Notes under the pieces: generated by a model
Seen by the model: the letters and a program-made list of their open reading frames with translations, nothing else
What the model was told of the DNA's origin: nothing
Databases searched by the model: none
Assembly: GCA_002457215.1 (NCBI GenBank)
Contig: NTJZ01000004.1
Location: 1-64,000, forward strand
Direction of reading: 5' to 3'
Length of the DNA: 64,000 nt
DNA from: OM182 bacterium MED-G28
Lineage (GTDB): Bacteria; Pseudomonadota; Gammaproteobacteria; Pseudomonadales; Pseudohongiellaceae
Translations under genes and position numbers: made by a program
Part shown: one piece after another, positions 34,719-44,714 of the stretch
Layout: every line of letters begins with the position of its first letter
Numbering within the stretch: position 1 is the first letter of the stretch

Positions 34719-35750
34719 ATGAATATACTTATTAAGCGGGTTTTATCCAACCTTGGTGCAGTAATTTTCTTCATATTTGCCAATTCGGCATTAGCCGCCG
34801 ACACATGGCCGACGGAACCTCCGGCAGAGGCACCAGCAGATTGGGGACCAGTTTCCGCAAATTTTGAGGAAATAGATTATCCATTTACTGTCAATTTTCT
34901 GAAATTACGTCGCTTCGAGCAGGATATGAACATGGCCTATATGGACGTACCACCTTCCGGTCCGGCCAATGGTCAAACCATTTTTTGGCAGCACGGCATG
35001 AATTTCTATTCTGAAGCCTATACGCCAACAATTGAAGCTTTGACCTCAGAAGGATTTAGGGTTGTCGCTGTGGATCGAATTGGATACGGCAAATCCTCTA
35101 AGCCCGTAATTCCTTACAATTTCAACTTTGTTGCTGCCAATATGAAAGCATTATTGGACGAGCTTGGTATAGACGAGGTTGCCATAGTAGGTCATTCAAT
35201 GGGTGGCATGGTAGTAAGCCGCTTTGCGATGCTTTACCCAGATATGACAAGTCATGTCGTAATGGTTAATCAAATTGGTTTAACAGATCAACGGCAGGGA
35301 AGACCCTGGAATGATCCTTACGGTGCTGAACTTGCTCCTGCCTCTTATCGAGGCATTCTGGCTGGACATAGACGCTATTTTCCCGAAGATTGGCCGCCAG
35401 CCCATTTAGAGTTTGTGCGGCGGCAGTATGGTCAAACGCTAAGTGGGGAATGGCCGCGCCTAACAATGGTTCGTCGGCTACAGGGGGGTATGCTCTACAA
35501 CGATCCAGTGGTCTATGACTGGCAACATATCGAATCAAAAGCTTTGGTTCTTGGAGGGGAAGAAGACGGATTGGTCGCTGATTTTCCAACCCTTGCTCAT
35601 AATGTAGCAGACCAACTACAAAATTCAGCTATCCTTCTTTATCCGGGTATTGGCCATGCGCCTCAGATTGAAATTCCTGATCAGTTTCATACGGACTTGG
35701 TCCGATTTTTAACTTCTGATCCTGATGAGCCGGCCAGTGAATGGAAGTAG
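34719..35750 (+). CDS. Alpha/beta hydrolase, exported
   Basis: The ATG at 34719 gives a signal peptide MNILIKRVLSNLGAVIFFIF with cleavage after ALA; an ATG at 34680 would add 13 residues. The 343-residue protein has the nucleophile elbow VGHSMGG (S160), the aspartate in GGEEDGL (D283) and the histidine in GIGHAPQ (H313), and an oxyanion-hole HGM at 92-94. It is a periplasmic esterase, lactonase or haloalkane-dehalogenase-like enzyme; the substrate is unknown. It precedes the PQQ enzyme gene by 47 bases on the same strand and may share its transcript. Confidence 0.83.
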   Translation: MNILIKRVLSNLGAVIFFIFANSALAADTWPTEPPAEAPADWGPVSANFEEIDYPFTVNFLKLRRFEQDMNMAYMDVPPSGPANGQTIFWQHGMNFYSEAYTPTIEALTSEGFRVVAVDRIGYGKSSKPVIPYNFNFVAANMKALLDELGIDEVAIVGHSMGGMVVSRFAMLYPDMTSHVVMVNQIGLTDQRQGRPWNDPYGAELAPASYRGILAGHRRYFPEDWPPAHLEFVRRQYGQTLSGEWPRLTMVRRLQGGMLYNDPVVYDWQHIESKALVLGGEEDGLVADFPTLAHNVADQLQNSAILLYPGIGHAPQIEIPDQFHTDLVRFLTSDPDEPASEWK

Positions 35751-35797
35751 TTCTAATAGCTTTCTAAGAATAAACAACCTCTTAAGAGGATGAGAAA

Positions 35798-37939
35798 ATG
35801 AATTTTAAGTACTGCCTATCGATTTTTAAGGTTGGATTGGGCGTTAGCGTGATGGCTTTCTGCACTACATTGCATGCTCAAGTAACCCTAGGTACAGAAA
35901 ATGGAGAATGGCGTTATATCGGGGGGACTATCGGTCACGCTCGATACTCTCCGCTGGATCAGATCAATGCTTCAAACTTTAATGAGTTAGAACAAGCTTG
36001 GATTTGGAGAACTGATAACTATGGTCCCAACGTTGATTATTTTTCGCGTTCAACTCCAATTTATGTGGACGGTATTTTATATACGGTCGCGTCTCCAAGA
36101 CGTCAGGTAATTGCGATGGATCCCGCTACAGGGGAAACATTATGGACGTTTAGAGAGCCTGAAACTATTCGGCATCAACGATCTCCGCGTCAAGCATATG
36201 GCAAGGGAGTTACTTACGGTGAGATCGATGGACGAGGTATTATTTATATTACGACCCCTGGATTCTTTTTGTGGGCGTTAGATGCAAAAACGGGTAGACC
36301 TCTAGAGAATTGGGGCGGTGCTTTTCCAGTGGGCGGCTTTCCGGAGACGGGTGTAATAGACCTCATTCCCTATTTGGTTGATGACTGGGGGCCTTGGCAA
36401 GATTATTTAGTTGCAGGGGGTGAGTATGATCCTGATTACGGGATCCCGCGCGAGTTAGGTATGGTTACCGCTTCAGCCCCTCCGATTATAGTTAATGGTG
36501 TGCTTGTTGCTTTGGTTGGGCATCAACCCAGTTATGGACAAACCCGCATAGAGAATGTCCCCGGGGATATCATGGGATTTGATATGTCGACTGGGGAGAG
36601 GCTCTGGAAGTTTCATGTTGTTCCACGTCCAGGTGAAGTTGGTCATGAGACATGGCACAACGATGCCTGGCGTTTTTCTGGTGATATGTCTACGTGGGCA
36701 CCTGCATCTGCCGACCCAGAATTGGGGTTAGTGTACTTGGTTACGAATGCCTCAACGGTCCAGTCTTATGCGGGGCATCGACCGGGAGATAATTTATTTG
36801 GTGGCAGTTTACTGGCCATCGACGTTGAAACCGGTGAACGACGTTGGCATTTCCAGATTCATCGCAGCGATCAATGGAACTATGATTTACCAACGCCCCC
36901 GCTTCTTATGGACCTGACTGTAGATGGCCAGCAGATACCGGCGGCAGTTCAGAATACAAAACAGGGATTAGTATTCGCCTTTAATCGAGAAACGGGTGAA
37001 CCCATTTGGCCAATAGAAGATAGACCGGTTATTCAAACCGAGGTGCCGGGTAATTACACGGCAGCAACCCAACCCTATCCAACCTGGCCAGAACCGGTTG
37101 ATCGTATTACTTTTGACGGAATAACAGATGAATTTGTGGTTGATTTCACGCCGGAGTTAAAGGAACAGGCTTTAACAATCCTTAATGGATACAGGGTGGG
37201 AGGATTATACGTCCCTGCTTTGCCGAACACCTATGAAGGTGAGTATGTCAATAATGTGGGTTGTCTAGGGGGTGGTAACATTATTAATCATCCACCTGCA
37301 GCGGATCCAACGAATGGGATGATGTTCAATTCCCATCGGCGTAACTGTTTTGCTCCAGGATTTATGAGGCCAACCAACGGAGTCGATCGAGATAATCCTA
37401 ATTACCCAGAACCTGGTGCCGGAGGTGCAACGCCAAACAGCACGCCAACTACTGGCGTGACACCGGTTGGCTGGCTGCCTGGAGGTGGAGGTGGTCTTCC
37501 GACCATTGATGGCCTTCCCATATATAAACGTATGAATAACCAACTGACTGCGTACCAGATGAATTCTGGGGAAAAGGCCTGGTCACTGCCCGTAGGGCAA
37601 ACACCGGCCGAGTATGAGAACCATCCCTTATTACAAAATATAGAGGTTCCAAATGTGGGCGGGTCAGGTTGGTCTGTCCAGATGGTTTCTGGTGATTTGT
37701 TAGTGCAAACCAGAGCGTTGAGTGAAGGTATGGCGCAAATAGAGCCAGATGCCCCGCTTACTCTTAATGCGCGCGATAAAATGACAGGGGAGATTGTGGG
37801 GTCGGTACCTATGCCCGCTCCAGGTCAGTATGGGATGATGACTTATATGCACAGAGGGAAACAATATATTGTGGTCCAGATTGGTAGCTCAAGAACAGAT
37901 TATCCTGGTGCGCTCGTTGCTTATCGTCTGCCAAACTAA
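35798..37939 (+). CDS. PQQ-dependent dehydrogenase, exported
   Basis: A 713-residue quinoprotein propeller with signal peptide ending LHAQ and an AAGAGG site upstream of the ATG. The N-terminal GEWRYIGGTIGHARYSPLDQ is typical of membrane-glucose-dehydrogenase-like and polyvinyl/aldose PQQ enzymes. Docking motifs include MDPATGETLWTFREP, MSTGERLWKFH, VETGERRWHFQIHRSDQWNYD (the conserved aspartate region near residue 367) and NRETGEPIWPIED. Compared with the gene at 16455 it is longer, with a glycine/proline-rich insert near 550-570. No cytochrome domain is fused. It oxidises an unknown alcohol or sugar in the periplasm, with electron transfer to a separate carrier. A terminator follows. Confidence 0.85.
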   Translation: MNFKYCLSIFKVGLGVSVMAFCTTLHAQVTLGTENGEWRYIGGTIGHARYSPLDQINASNFNELEQAWIWRTDNYGPNVDYFSRSTPIYVDGILYTVASPRRQVIAMDPATGETLWTFREPETIRHQRSPRQAYGKGVTYGEIDGRGIIYITTPGFFLWALDAKTGRPLENWGGAFPVGGFPETGVIDLIPYLVDDWGPWQDYLVAGGEYDPDYGIPRELGMVTASAPPIIVNGVLVALVGHQPSYGQTRIENVPGDIMGFDMSTGERLWKFHVVPRPGEVGHETWHNDAWRFSGDMSTWAPASADPELGLVYLVTNASTVQSYAGHRPGDNLFGGSLLAIDVETGERRWHFQIHRSDQWNYDLPTPPLLMDLTVDGQQIPAAVQNTKQGLVFAFNRETGEPIWPIEDRPVIQTEVPGNYTAATQPYPTWPEPVDRITFDGITDEFVVDFTPELKEQALTILNGYRVGGLYVPALPNTYEGEYVNNVGCLGGGNIINHPPAADPTNGMMFNSHRRNCFAPGFMRPTNGVDRDNPNYPEPGAGGATPNSTPTTGVTPVGWLPGGGGGLPTIDGLPIYKRMNNQLTAYQMNSGEKAWSLPVGQTPAEYENHPLLQNIEVPNVGGSGWSVQMVSGDLLVQTRALSEGMAQIEPDAPLTLNARDKMTGEIVGSVPMPAPGQYGMMTYMHRGKQYIVVQIGSSRTDYPGALVAYRLPN

Positions 37940-37954
37940 ATAATTATTTATAAA

Positions 37955-37980
37955 AAAGGCGAGTCGTGCACTCGCCTTCT
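37955..37980. terminator. Shared terminator between convergent genes
   Basis: A nine-base perfect stem AAGGCGAGT/ACTCGCCTT (37956-37964 with 37970-37978) with a five-base loop. The T tail is good on the minus strand (for the gene at 38000) and weaker on the plus strand (for the PQQ gene). Confidence 0.85.
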
Positions 37981-37999
37981 TGTATAACTTCGCCGTAGA

Positions 38000-39130
38000 C
38001 TAACGAGGAACATAAGGTCTTCTGACAATGTGCTCTGGATTTGCATCTGACCGTGGCTCTAGTTTTTGAGGTCGGCCAGCTTGATTGTCTGTACCATATA
38101 GATTCCCATCCTCGTCAACAGATAGAGAGTGCATTTCAATCCAAAAATCTGGCCCTTCAGTAGGGAGGGGCCATGTGTACTCTCTAGAGCCGTCTAGATT
38201 AAATTGCACAATTTTAGGAGGGTTCAAGTCTGTTACCCAGGCACTAGTTTCTCCAACAGTAATATCTAATGGCATGCCTAGATCACCCCATGTCGACACA
38301 TACTCGTACGTAGGATAGTTTTCAGAGTTCCTACGAGCGATCTGTTGAAATACCTTTACATTGCGATGGTCTCTATCCAGCGCATAAAGATGTTCGTCAG
38401 GACCCATAGCTAAACTATGAACACTGGCAAATTGATCAATTTCGTCACCTGCTTCGCCAAATTCAGAATGATAGCTGCCATCAGGATTGCGAACCACAAT
38501 ACGCTTATTATCGCCTAGACCATCTGCAATTAAGAATTTTCCATCTGGAAGAAAAGCAACATCTTGAGGTTGGTGATAATGACTTTCATCATTGCCAGCA
38601 ACATTTTTCTCTCCTAGAGTCATTAATAGCTGTTCGCCATCATTTGAGAAAACGTAAATAATGTGTCCAGTTTCATCAATAACCCAAACTCGTTTTTCAT
38701 CATCATAAGGGCTTTGGCGAATACGATGTGGGCCGGGCCCATCGGTGCCCACAAATAAATGGTCCCACTGGTCCCACACTTCCAAGACATTGCCATCACT
38801 ATCAATAATATAGATGCAGTTGCGCCAGATTCGACCACGTCCCCTTAATACATTCCAGCCTAAAGAACCTGCAAAAGTAGTGTATTCATTGGGAAGAGGG
38901 TCAGGTAGTTCAGTTTCACCACGTTGTAGAAAGAAAATTCTATCTTTGGATTCTACCAACACCCCAGAATTGCCGCCCCACGTAAATCCGTCCTGAGCAA
39001 AGGGCTGCATCCAGGATTCTGTAGTGAAGTTGTAGGGGCTCGGGCCAATTACACCGGTGTCTTGTGCATTGACGGTACTCATTAATATCAAAAATAGCAG
39101 TGCGGCAGCGCGTACTTTTAAATGAATCAT
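38000..39130 (-). CDS. Exported NHL-repeat beta-propeller protein
   Basis: A 376-residue secreted protein with GGAG before the ATG and a signal peptide ending VNAQ. Blades repeat as GPHRIRQSPYDDEKRVWVIDE, QPQDVAFLPDGKFLIADG, VHSLAMGPDEHLYALDRDH, LDITVGETSAWVTDLN and MHSLSVDEDGNLYGTD. It is a more distant member of the type seen at 8663 and 21685, and shares with them a C-terminal YG/FGG-type ending. Possible lyase or lactonase activity cannot be decided. It lies upstream of, and converges with, the PQQ gene. Confidence 0.84.
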   Translation of the reverse strand: MIHLKVRAAALLFLILMSTVNAQDTGVIGPSPYNFTTESWMQPFAQDGFTWGGNSGVLVESKDRIFFLQRGETELPDPLPNEYTTFAGSLGWNVLRGRGRIWRNCIYIIDSDGNVLEVWDQWDHLFVGTDGPGPHRIRQSPYDDEKRVWVIDETGHIIYVFSNDGEQLLMTLGEKNVAGNDESHYHQPQDVAFLPDGKFLIADGLGDNKRIVVRNPDGSYHSEFGEAGDEIDQFASVHSLAMGPDEHLYALDRDHRNVKVFQQIARRNSENYPTYEYVSTWGDLGMPLDITVGETSAWVTDLNPPKIVQFNLDGSREYTWPLPTEGPDFWIEMHSLSVDEDGNLYGTDNQAGRPQKLEPRSDANPEHIVRRPYVPR

Positions 39131-39298
39131 TTTCGTTTCTCCACCGAAAGTCTCAGGTGATATTTGTTTACGTTGGAAGAATCTAGCAAATCAAACTGTT
39201 GAATAGAAGAAATAATTACCCAAGAGATTGAGTTAACACAAAATATTACAGAGTTTGACCTTTGAAAGTTTGTATCTTTTTGTCAAAAACTTCGGATT

Positions 39299-40732
39299 TT
39301 AGGGTAACGGCATCTCATCGCTATCTTCTGCTCTAGCGCGTGTAAAAGCTAGATTTGGTGTTTGGCTTCTAACTTGTTCGATCCAGAAAACTCCGTCATA
39401 AGGGTAGCTGTTTCCTCGCGTCCCAACAAAATCCATATCACCATCACCATCTATGTCACGAGCGATGAATTTATCAAACATACCTCTTTTTCGGCGTGAT
39501 ATATCATGGCGGACCCAGGTCTCCTTAGCGTTCCCAGGATTTTCAAACCATCCGATTCGACCCAGTGCATCATTGACATCTACATCACCGTCTCCAGTTC
39601 GAGGACCACGGCTGTAGCTGCCAACAATAAAGTCTATATCGCCATCTTGGTCTATGTCGGCGTGTTCCATGCCTGTGATACTGTCAGGTTCAAACGTTCC
39701 AATTTGATATGCATTCCAGGCATCGTCTATGTTTTCAGGTTGCTCAATCCATGAAAATCCTTGGTCACTGGCCCCAATAATATCCAACCGCCCGTCTCGG
39801 TTTAGATCGACATACTCAAGATTAAAACCTGCCATTCGGGCGCCGTTAATTCCAATGGCGTGCTCGCGAAAATTTAGATTTCCTACCCCAAGGTTCTCAA
39901 AGAAAGCAAGCCTATTCTCTCCTCTGGTTCCTATTACGATATCGAGATTACCGTCATTATTAAGGTCAATGGGTTCGGCGTTTTGGGGGATACTGTAGTG
40001 ACCTAATTCTGTTCTAGTCCAGCTGTCGCCCTTCAGAGGGTCGCCGTCCAAGGAAAATAATTCTACCGGTGTTGATCTTGCATAGTCACTTGGACCAGGT
40101 CGTTGCGCGCCCTTATTAGGCGCAGTGAGTTCTGCGACACCATCACCGTCAAAATCTCCTGCAAATACCCTAATATAAGAACCTCGTCCTTGAGTCATTG
40201 GTAGAATGAGTCGCTGCCATTCAGCCTCGCGGGCACTACTGCCTGGATTTTGTAAATAGATTAAGTGAGAGAGTTCTGCGGCGACGACTACATCGGGATA
40301 TCCGTCAAGATTAATATCGACGACGACTACATCTTCCGGAGCAGGGGAGTCCTCTGCCTCTGCTATAGTGATGTTAGTCCAGCTATCTGGGTTCGCAGAG
40401 GCGAAAGCAATTCTTACATGCCCAGCGGGTGGAGGTATAAAATTGGGCAATTCCGCGGTTGAATCGTACTCGGCATCGGATTCATGCACGGATACAACAT
40501 CTTCGAACCCATCTAAATCGATATCAGCCATAACCAGACCATCACTACCTGAAAGTGGAAGACCGGCACTTATTGACTCATCGATTAGGTGTTCTTTCCA
40601 GCTAATATAAGATCCATCTGCAGAGCGTGCATTGCTTAGCTTCTCTCCTACTGGAAGCTGCGCGCTTAAAATCGAACTGGGAAGTAAAAGCGCAATAAAT
40701 ATTATAATTTTCTTTTCTTTTGTTTTATTCAT
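39299..40732 (-). CDS. FG-GAP/VCBS seven-bladed propeller protein, exported
   Basis: The ATG at 40732 gives a signal peptide (MNKTKEKKIIIFIALLLPSS, cleavage near SAQ); an open frame upstream adds a basic extension that looks non-coding. The 477-residue protein holds seven calcium-binding-type repeats: DIDLDGFEDVV, DINLDGYPDVVV, DFDGDGVAELT, DLNNDGNLDIVIG, DLNRDGRLDIIG, DIDQDGDIDFIVG and DIDGDGDMDFVG, so a complete seven-bladed integrin-like propeller is likely. The C-terminus is short and acidic. Such proteins bind polysaccharides or other ligands outside the cell; this one has no added enzyme domain. Confidence 0.87.
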   Translation of the reverse strand: MNKTKEKKIIIFIALLLPSSILSAQLPVGEKLSNARSADGSYISWKEHLIDESISAGLPLSGSDGLVMADIDLDGFEDVVSVHESDAEYDSTAELPNFIPPPAGHVRIAFASANPDSWTNITIAEAEDSPAPEDVVVVDINLDGYPDVVVAAELSHLIYLQNPGSSAREAEWQRLILPMTQGRGSYIRVFAGDFDGDGVAELTAPNKGAQRPGPSDYARSTPVELFSLDGDPLKGDSWTRTELGHYSIPQNAEPIDLNNDGNLDIVIGTRGENRLAFFENLGVGNLNFREHAIGINGARMAGFNLEYVDLNRDGRLDIIGASDQGFSWIEQPENIDDAWNAYQIGTFEPDSITGMEHADIDQDGDIDFIVGSYSRGPRTGDGDVDVNDALGRIGWFENPGNAKETWVRHDISRRKRGMFDKFIARDIDGDGDMDFVGTRGNSYPYDGVFWIEQVRSQTPNLAFTRARAEDSDEMPLP

Positions 40733-40933
40733 CGTATCTCTGTTGGCGGGTAGTGGAGGTGCCCTAGGGAATGGTACCAATCGATACAGCAATACAGAAG
40801 ATGATTTGTGGATAATCTCACTAAAACCAAGGAAGTGCGAGGTCGACACAGAGCCACCAAGAAGATAGCATTTATTTCTTGGCACAAGTTTGATTGCTAA
40901 AAATTGTCTCCTATATGTTCTGAGGTGTCCTAA

Positions 40934-42367
40934 ATGACTATTAAGGCTATTTGTCGAAGATTATGGCTACTGGTTTTGTCGTTTTATTTGTTCGGCCTTT
41001 ATTCAATTGCAAATGCTGCAGACTCCAATCATGGATTGCAACTTACCGCACTGGATCACTATGTAAACCAGCCGGATTCTAATTATGCCTATCAGGTTAT
41101 AAACACCGTCGAAGGCGATGGGCACAAAACCTTTATATTAGAAATGACCTCGCAACAATGGTTAACGGAGCGAGAAGTTAATTTGCCAATTTGGGAACAC
41201 TTTATGGTGGTAGTCATTCCCGACGAAGTGCTAAGCGATATTGGTTTTTTGACAATTACCGGCGGGAGTAAAACTAACAGCGCGCCCACTGAGCCTCAAC
41301 AAAGCGATGTTAAACGGGCACTTGAAACAGGCACTGTTGTTAGCACCTTATATATGGTGCCGAATCAGCCATTAGTTTTTTTGGATGATGAAGGTCGTCA
41401 ACGAACTGAAGACGCTATTATCGCCTATACCTGGGATAAATATCTCAGAACGGGAGATGAGAAATGGCCTCTAAGGTTACCTATGACGAAAGCAGCTGTT
41501 AGAGCTATGGATACCGTAACTGATTTGATGATGAGTGATCAGGGTGGTGGTATTGAGGTTGATCAGTTTGTTGTAGCGGGAGGTTCTAAGCGTGGCTGGA
41601 CGACATGGACGACGGCAATAGTAGACGAACGTGTTGTGGCAATTATGCCAATCGTAATCGACATGCTGAATGTCAGCGAATCCTTTAAGCATCATTTCTC
41701 AGTTTATGGTTCTTATTCCCTGGCAGTGATTGATTATGTAACCAGTGGAAATGTTAACTGGCTTGGAACGCCAGAGTGGGATTCTCTCATGAAAATCGTG
41801 GAGCCCTATGAATATCGAGACCGGTTGGAATTACCAAAATTTTTGTTAAATTCCACCGGAGATGAATTTTTCCTACCGGATTCCTCGCAATTTTATTGGG
41901 ATGATTTGGTTGGAGAAAAGCATGTTCGTTATGTTCCAAATTCAAACCATGGAATGGACGGAACTGATATTTTCGACAGCGTTGACGCTTGGTATCACGC
42001 GATTGTGCATAATGAGCGAATGCCTAGATATTCTTGGGATTTATCGGACGATGGAACCATTACTGTGTTTTCTCTCGATGAGCCTATAGAGGTATTGCTG
42101 TGGCAGGCTCATAATCCCGACAGCAGAAATTTTACCCAAGCTGTAATCGGTAGAGCCTACACAAGCTCGCCACTGGAAGAAATTGAATCTGGCGTTTATC
42201 AGGTTAAGCTTGATCCTCCGGAAAAGGGTTATACTGCTTACTACGTAGAAATGCATTACCCGAGTGGTATCGGCGCTCCCTTTAAGTTTTCCTCCGGAGT
42301 TAAAGTCGTACCGGATGTTACGGAATACCAATGGGAATTTCTGCCTGATAGTGCTCGGAGAAATTGA
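40934..42367 (+). CDS. PhoPQ-activated pathogenicity-related family hydrolase (PqaA-like)
   Basis: A 477-residue exported protein of the PhoPQ_related family (PF10142), an alpha/beta-hydrolase relative. The signal peptide ends near IANA. Landmarks are ALDHYVNQPDSNYAYQVI, WEHFMVVVIPDEV, GFLTITGG.SKT and the nucleophile segment AGGSKRGWTTW with S218; later H362-equivalent in YVPNSNHGMDG is a likely catalytic histidine. GAGG lies eight bases before the ATG. In Salmonella, pqaA responds to PhoPQ, but the substrate of the family is unknown. It is divergent from the FG-GAP gene. Confidence 0.87.
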   Translation: MTIKAICRRLWLLVLSFYLFGLYSIANAADSNHGLQLTALDHYVNQPDSNYAYQVINTVEGDGHKTFILEMTSQQWLTEREVNLPIWEHFMVVVIPDEVLSDIGFLTITGGSKTNSAPTEPQQSDVKRALETGTVVSTLYMVPNQPLVFLDDEGRQRTEDAIIAYTWDKYLRTGDEKWPLRLPMTKAAVRAMDTVTDLMMSDQGGGIEVDQFVVAGGSKRGWTTWTTAIVDERVVAIMPIVIDMLNVSESFKHHFSVYGSYSLAVIDYVTSGNVNWLGTPEWDSLMKIVEPYEYRDRLELPKFLLNSTGDEFFLPDSSQFYWDDLVGEKHVRYVPNSNHGMDGTDIFDSVDAWYHAIVHNERMPRYSWDLSDDGTITVFSLDEPIEVLLWQAHNPDSRNFTQAVIGRAYTSSPLEEIESGVYQVKLDPPEKGYTAYYVEMHYPSGIGAPFKFSSGVKVVPDVTEYQWEFLPDSARRN

Positions 42368-42529
42368 GTATTTATCTGCCGCAAACCCTGACCTGATTCA
42401 CAAAATTCCGAAACTAAAGTAACTAGTTTTTTGCATGAATTACTTACTTGAACCTTAATATTGGGTTAGGCATTTTTTATGAATATTTCCGCCAGGGTGC
42501 TAAACAGATCATCATGCAACACGCATGTC

Positions 42530-43243
42530 CTAATTAGGATATGACTCACTGCCCTGAATAATGTGTAAAATTTCGGTAGGAGTCATGTACGCGCCTCCGC
42601 CTTCTTCAGGAACAGCTGATGCTTCCTGGCCAGGCGCTAAACGTCGGCGAACAAAAAGTGCATGATCATATCTTTGCCAACCTAGCCCATGGGAGATAAG
42701 TCTTCGGTCGGTAGCTCGTTCGAAGTTAATTCGGCAATCACTAAACTGACAGATCGCGTCTGCAGCGATACCAAAAAAAGAACGATCAAGGTAATAAACC
42801 GTATGTGAAAGTTCATGCCCAATAATCCCTACCTGAGCGTTAAAGGGTTGATTTTTTAGCAGCAGAGCATCTCGGGGACCATCAATATTAGAATCAATAA
42901 CTACTAAATAAGTGCGGTTTTTCGCTGAGCGTAAAAGCGATGGCCAGTGAGGTCTTGAAGAGAGGGGAATGCCTACATCGTCGATAATAAACTTAATGCG
43001 AACTGATTTAAGTTCTGGGTAGTGGCTCAGGGCTAAGAGCGCCTGCAACTCATAACCTGGTGGGAGCTCTTTGTTTTCTCCAAATTCAGAGATCAACTGA
43101 CTAAAGCGATTTATCTCTTCTGTTTCGATGTATTTCCTTACTGCCGAAATTTCTGTGGCCTCTCCGTCTACACTGAGAATAAGCAATATTAAAGGAGCTA
43201 ACCAAAATAACTTGAGGCGATTATTGTTAGAAGGGTTTTGCAT
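42530..43243 (-). CDS. Exported zincin-like putative metalloprotease
   Basis: The ATG at 43243 gives 237 residues (a TTG start at 43261 would add six). The N-terminus is a signal peptide or anchor (LFWLAPLILLILSV). The HExxH zinc motif is HELSH at H143 to H147, with FERATDRRLISHGLGWQRYDHAL downstream offering E, D and H candidates for a third ligand. I cannot place it in a named peptidase family. The C-terminal YMTPTEILHII is short. It is convergent with the PqaA-like gene and divergent from the transglycosylase gene. Confidence 0.7.
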   Translation of the reverse strand: MQNPSNNNRLKLFWLAPLILLILSVDGEATEISAVRKYIETEEINRFSQLISEFGENKELPPGYELQALLALSHYPELKSVRIKFIIDDVGIPLSSRPHWPSLLRSAKNRTYLVVIDSNIDGPRDALLLKNQPFNAQVGIIGHELSHTVYYLDRSFFGIAADAICQFSDCRINFERATDRRLISHGLGWQRYDHALFVRRRLAPGQEASAVPEEGGGAYMTPTEILHIIQGSESYPN

Positions 43244-43432
43244 ATTATTACTGTATAGCAAGAAAATTTTAGAGACAAATGCTGTGTTGCTTAGATTGGC
43301 ACTAAATAAGAATAGAAAACTAACAGCTAACGAAATTGAGTTTCTTCAAAGTATGCGTTTGCTCCAAATTCTGTAAATTTAATCTGTGCGGATCAGATTT
43401 CCATTCCCTTTGTAATCTATTATTATACAGCT

Positions 43433-44623
43433 ATGAGACTCGACGGTACTTTGCTTTTGGCTTTCCTCCTTGCAGGAGTCATTAGCACGCCAGTATATAC
43501 ACAAGAAAAATCTTTTGAGGATTGGATCGAAGAGCTACGTATTGAAGCGAGTTCTCTGGGAATTAGTGAATCGACTTTAGTTGCCCTTGATGATTTAGAA
43601 GCGCCACTGGAAAGAGTTCTTGAGCTCGATAATAGTCAGCCTGAATTCGTCCAGACCTTCACTCGTTACTTGTCTTTGCGAATAACGCCAAACCAAATAA
43701 GTCGAGGACAAGGTTTGTTGCAGCAGCACGCAACACTATTAGAAGAAGTTCGACAACGCTATGGTGTTCAACCACACTACCTTGTTTCTTTTTGGGCCGT
43801 TGAAAGCAATTATGGTAGATCAACGGGCGGTTTTTCGGTGTTGCAAGCGTTGGCTACGCTTGCCTATGATCCGCGCCGCGCAGAATTTTTCCGCAGAGAA
43901 CTTCTCACGGCGCTACGTATTATCGATGAGGGACATATAGCGGCTAGCAGTATGAGTGGTTCCTGGGCCGGAGCTATGGGGCAACTTCAATTTATGCCTT
44001 CCATATTTAATCAGTATGGTGTTGATGGTGATAATGATGGTCGAGTAGATATTTGGAATAGTTTACCGGATATATTTCACTCAGCCGCAAATTTTCTTTC
44101 TCAGTCTGGTTGGCAAGGAGATGAGCGATGGGGCAGGGAGGTTCTGCTACCACGAAATTTTGATTTTAGTTTAACGGGCACTCGCACCAGAAAATCGTTA
44201 CAGGAATGGCAGGATTTAGGTGTTACTCGAGTCGATGGAAGCCCGATTCCAATAGCTAACATGAATGCTTCTTTGATATTGCCAGCTGGTGCTGTAGGAC
44301 CAGCATTTCTTGCTTATACAAACTTCCGTACCACCATGACCTACAACCCCTCGACCTTTTATGCATTGACTGTCGGCCATCTAGCTGATCGTTATACAGG
44401 CGCAGGCCCCATTCAGCGGATGCCTGAGAATGAACAGGCTATGAGTGTGGCTGATGTTCGTGAGTTGCAAGAACTGCTGAACGCCTCAGGTTTTGATTCT
44501 GGAGTGCCTGATGGGAGGGTGGGAAGACAAACCAGATCTGCGATTAGAGACTTTCAGGAGAGCAGAGAATTACCCATGGACGGTTACGCCTCTGCGCAGT
44601 TACTCAATAACTTGCGTAACTAG
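43433..44623 (+). CDS. MltB-like lytic murein transglycosylase with peptidoglycan-binding domain
   Basis: A 396-residue exported protein. After the signal peptide (ending VYTQ) comes an SLT_2 (MltB-type) domain with catalytic E124 in FWAVESNYG, GGFSVLQALATLAYDPRR and the signature WAGAMGQLQFMPSIF. The C-terminal 60 residues are a PG_binding_1 domain (ELQELLNASGFDSGVPDG...QTRSAIRDFQ). It cleaves glycan strands with formation of 1,6-anhydromuropeptides. No lipobox is seen, so it is probably soluble in the periplasm. It runs into the heme A synthase gene 91 bases downstream. Confidence 0.9.
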   Translation: MRLDGTLLLAFLLAGVISTPVYTQEKSFEDWIEELRIEASSLGISESTLVALDDLEAPLERVLELDNSQPEFVQTFTRYLSLRITPNQISRGQGLLQQHATLLEEVRQRYGVQPHYLVSFWAVESNYGRSTGGFSVLQALATLAYDPRRAEFFRRELLTALRIIDEGHIAASSMSGSWAGAMGQLQFMPSIFNQYGVDGDNDGRVDIWNSLPDIFHSAANFLSQSGWQGDERWGREVLLPRNFDFSLTGTRTRKSLQEWQDLGVTRVDGSPIPIANMNASLILPAGAVGPAFLAYTNFRTTMTYNPSTFYALTVGHLADRYTGAGPIQRMPENEQAMSVADVRELQELLNASGFDSGVPDGRVGRQTRSAIRDFQESRELPMDGYASAQLLNNLRN

Positions 44624-44714
44624 GGCATTCTTACCTAGATTTATTGAATTATTCTTGCTGCTGTTTTATGCTTGCGCCGCTTCCCTCGGGTCTAATATCA
44701 TTTTAAATTATTAA

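Noticed and set aside
39299-40885. Longer start for the FG-GAP protein at 40885
   Set aside because: The extra 51 residues have no signal peptide, while the ATG at 40732 gives a normal one.
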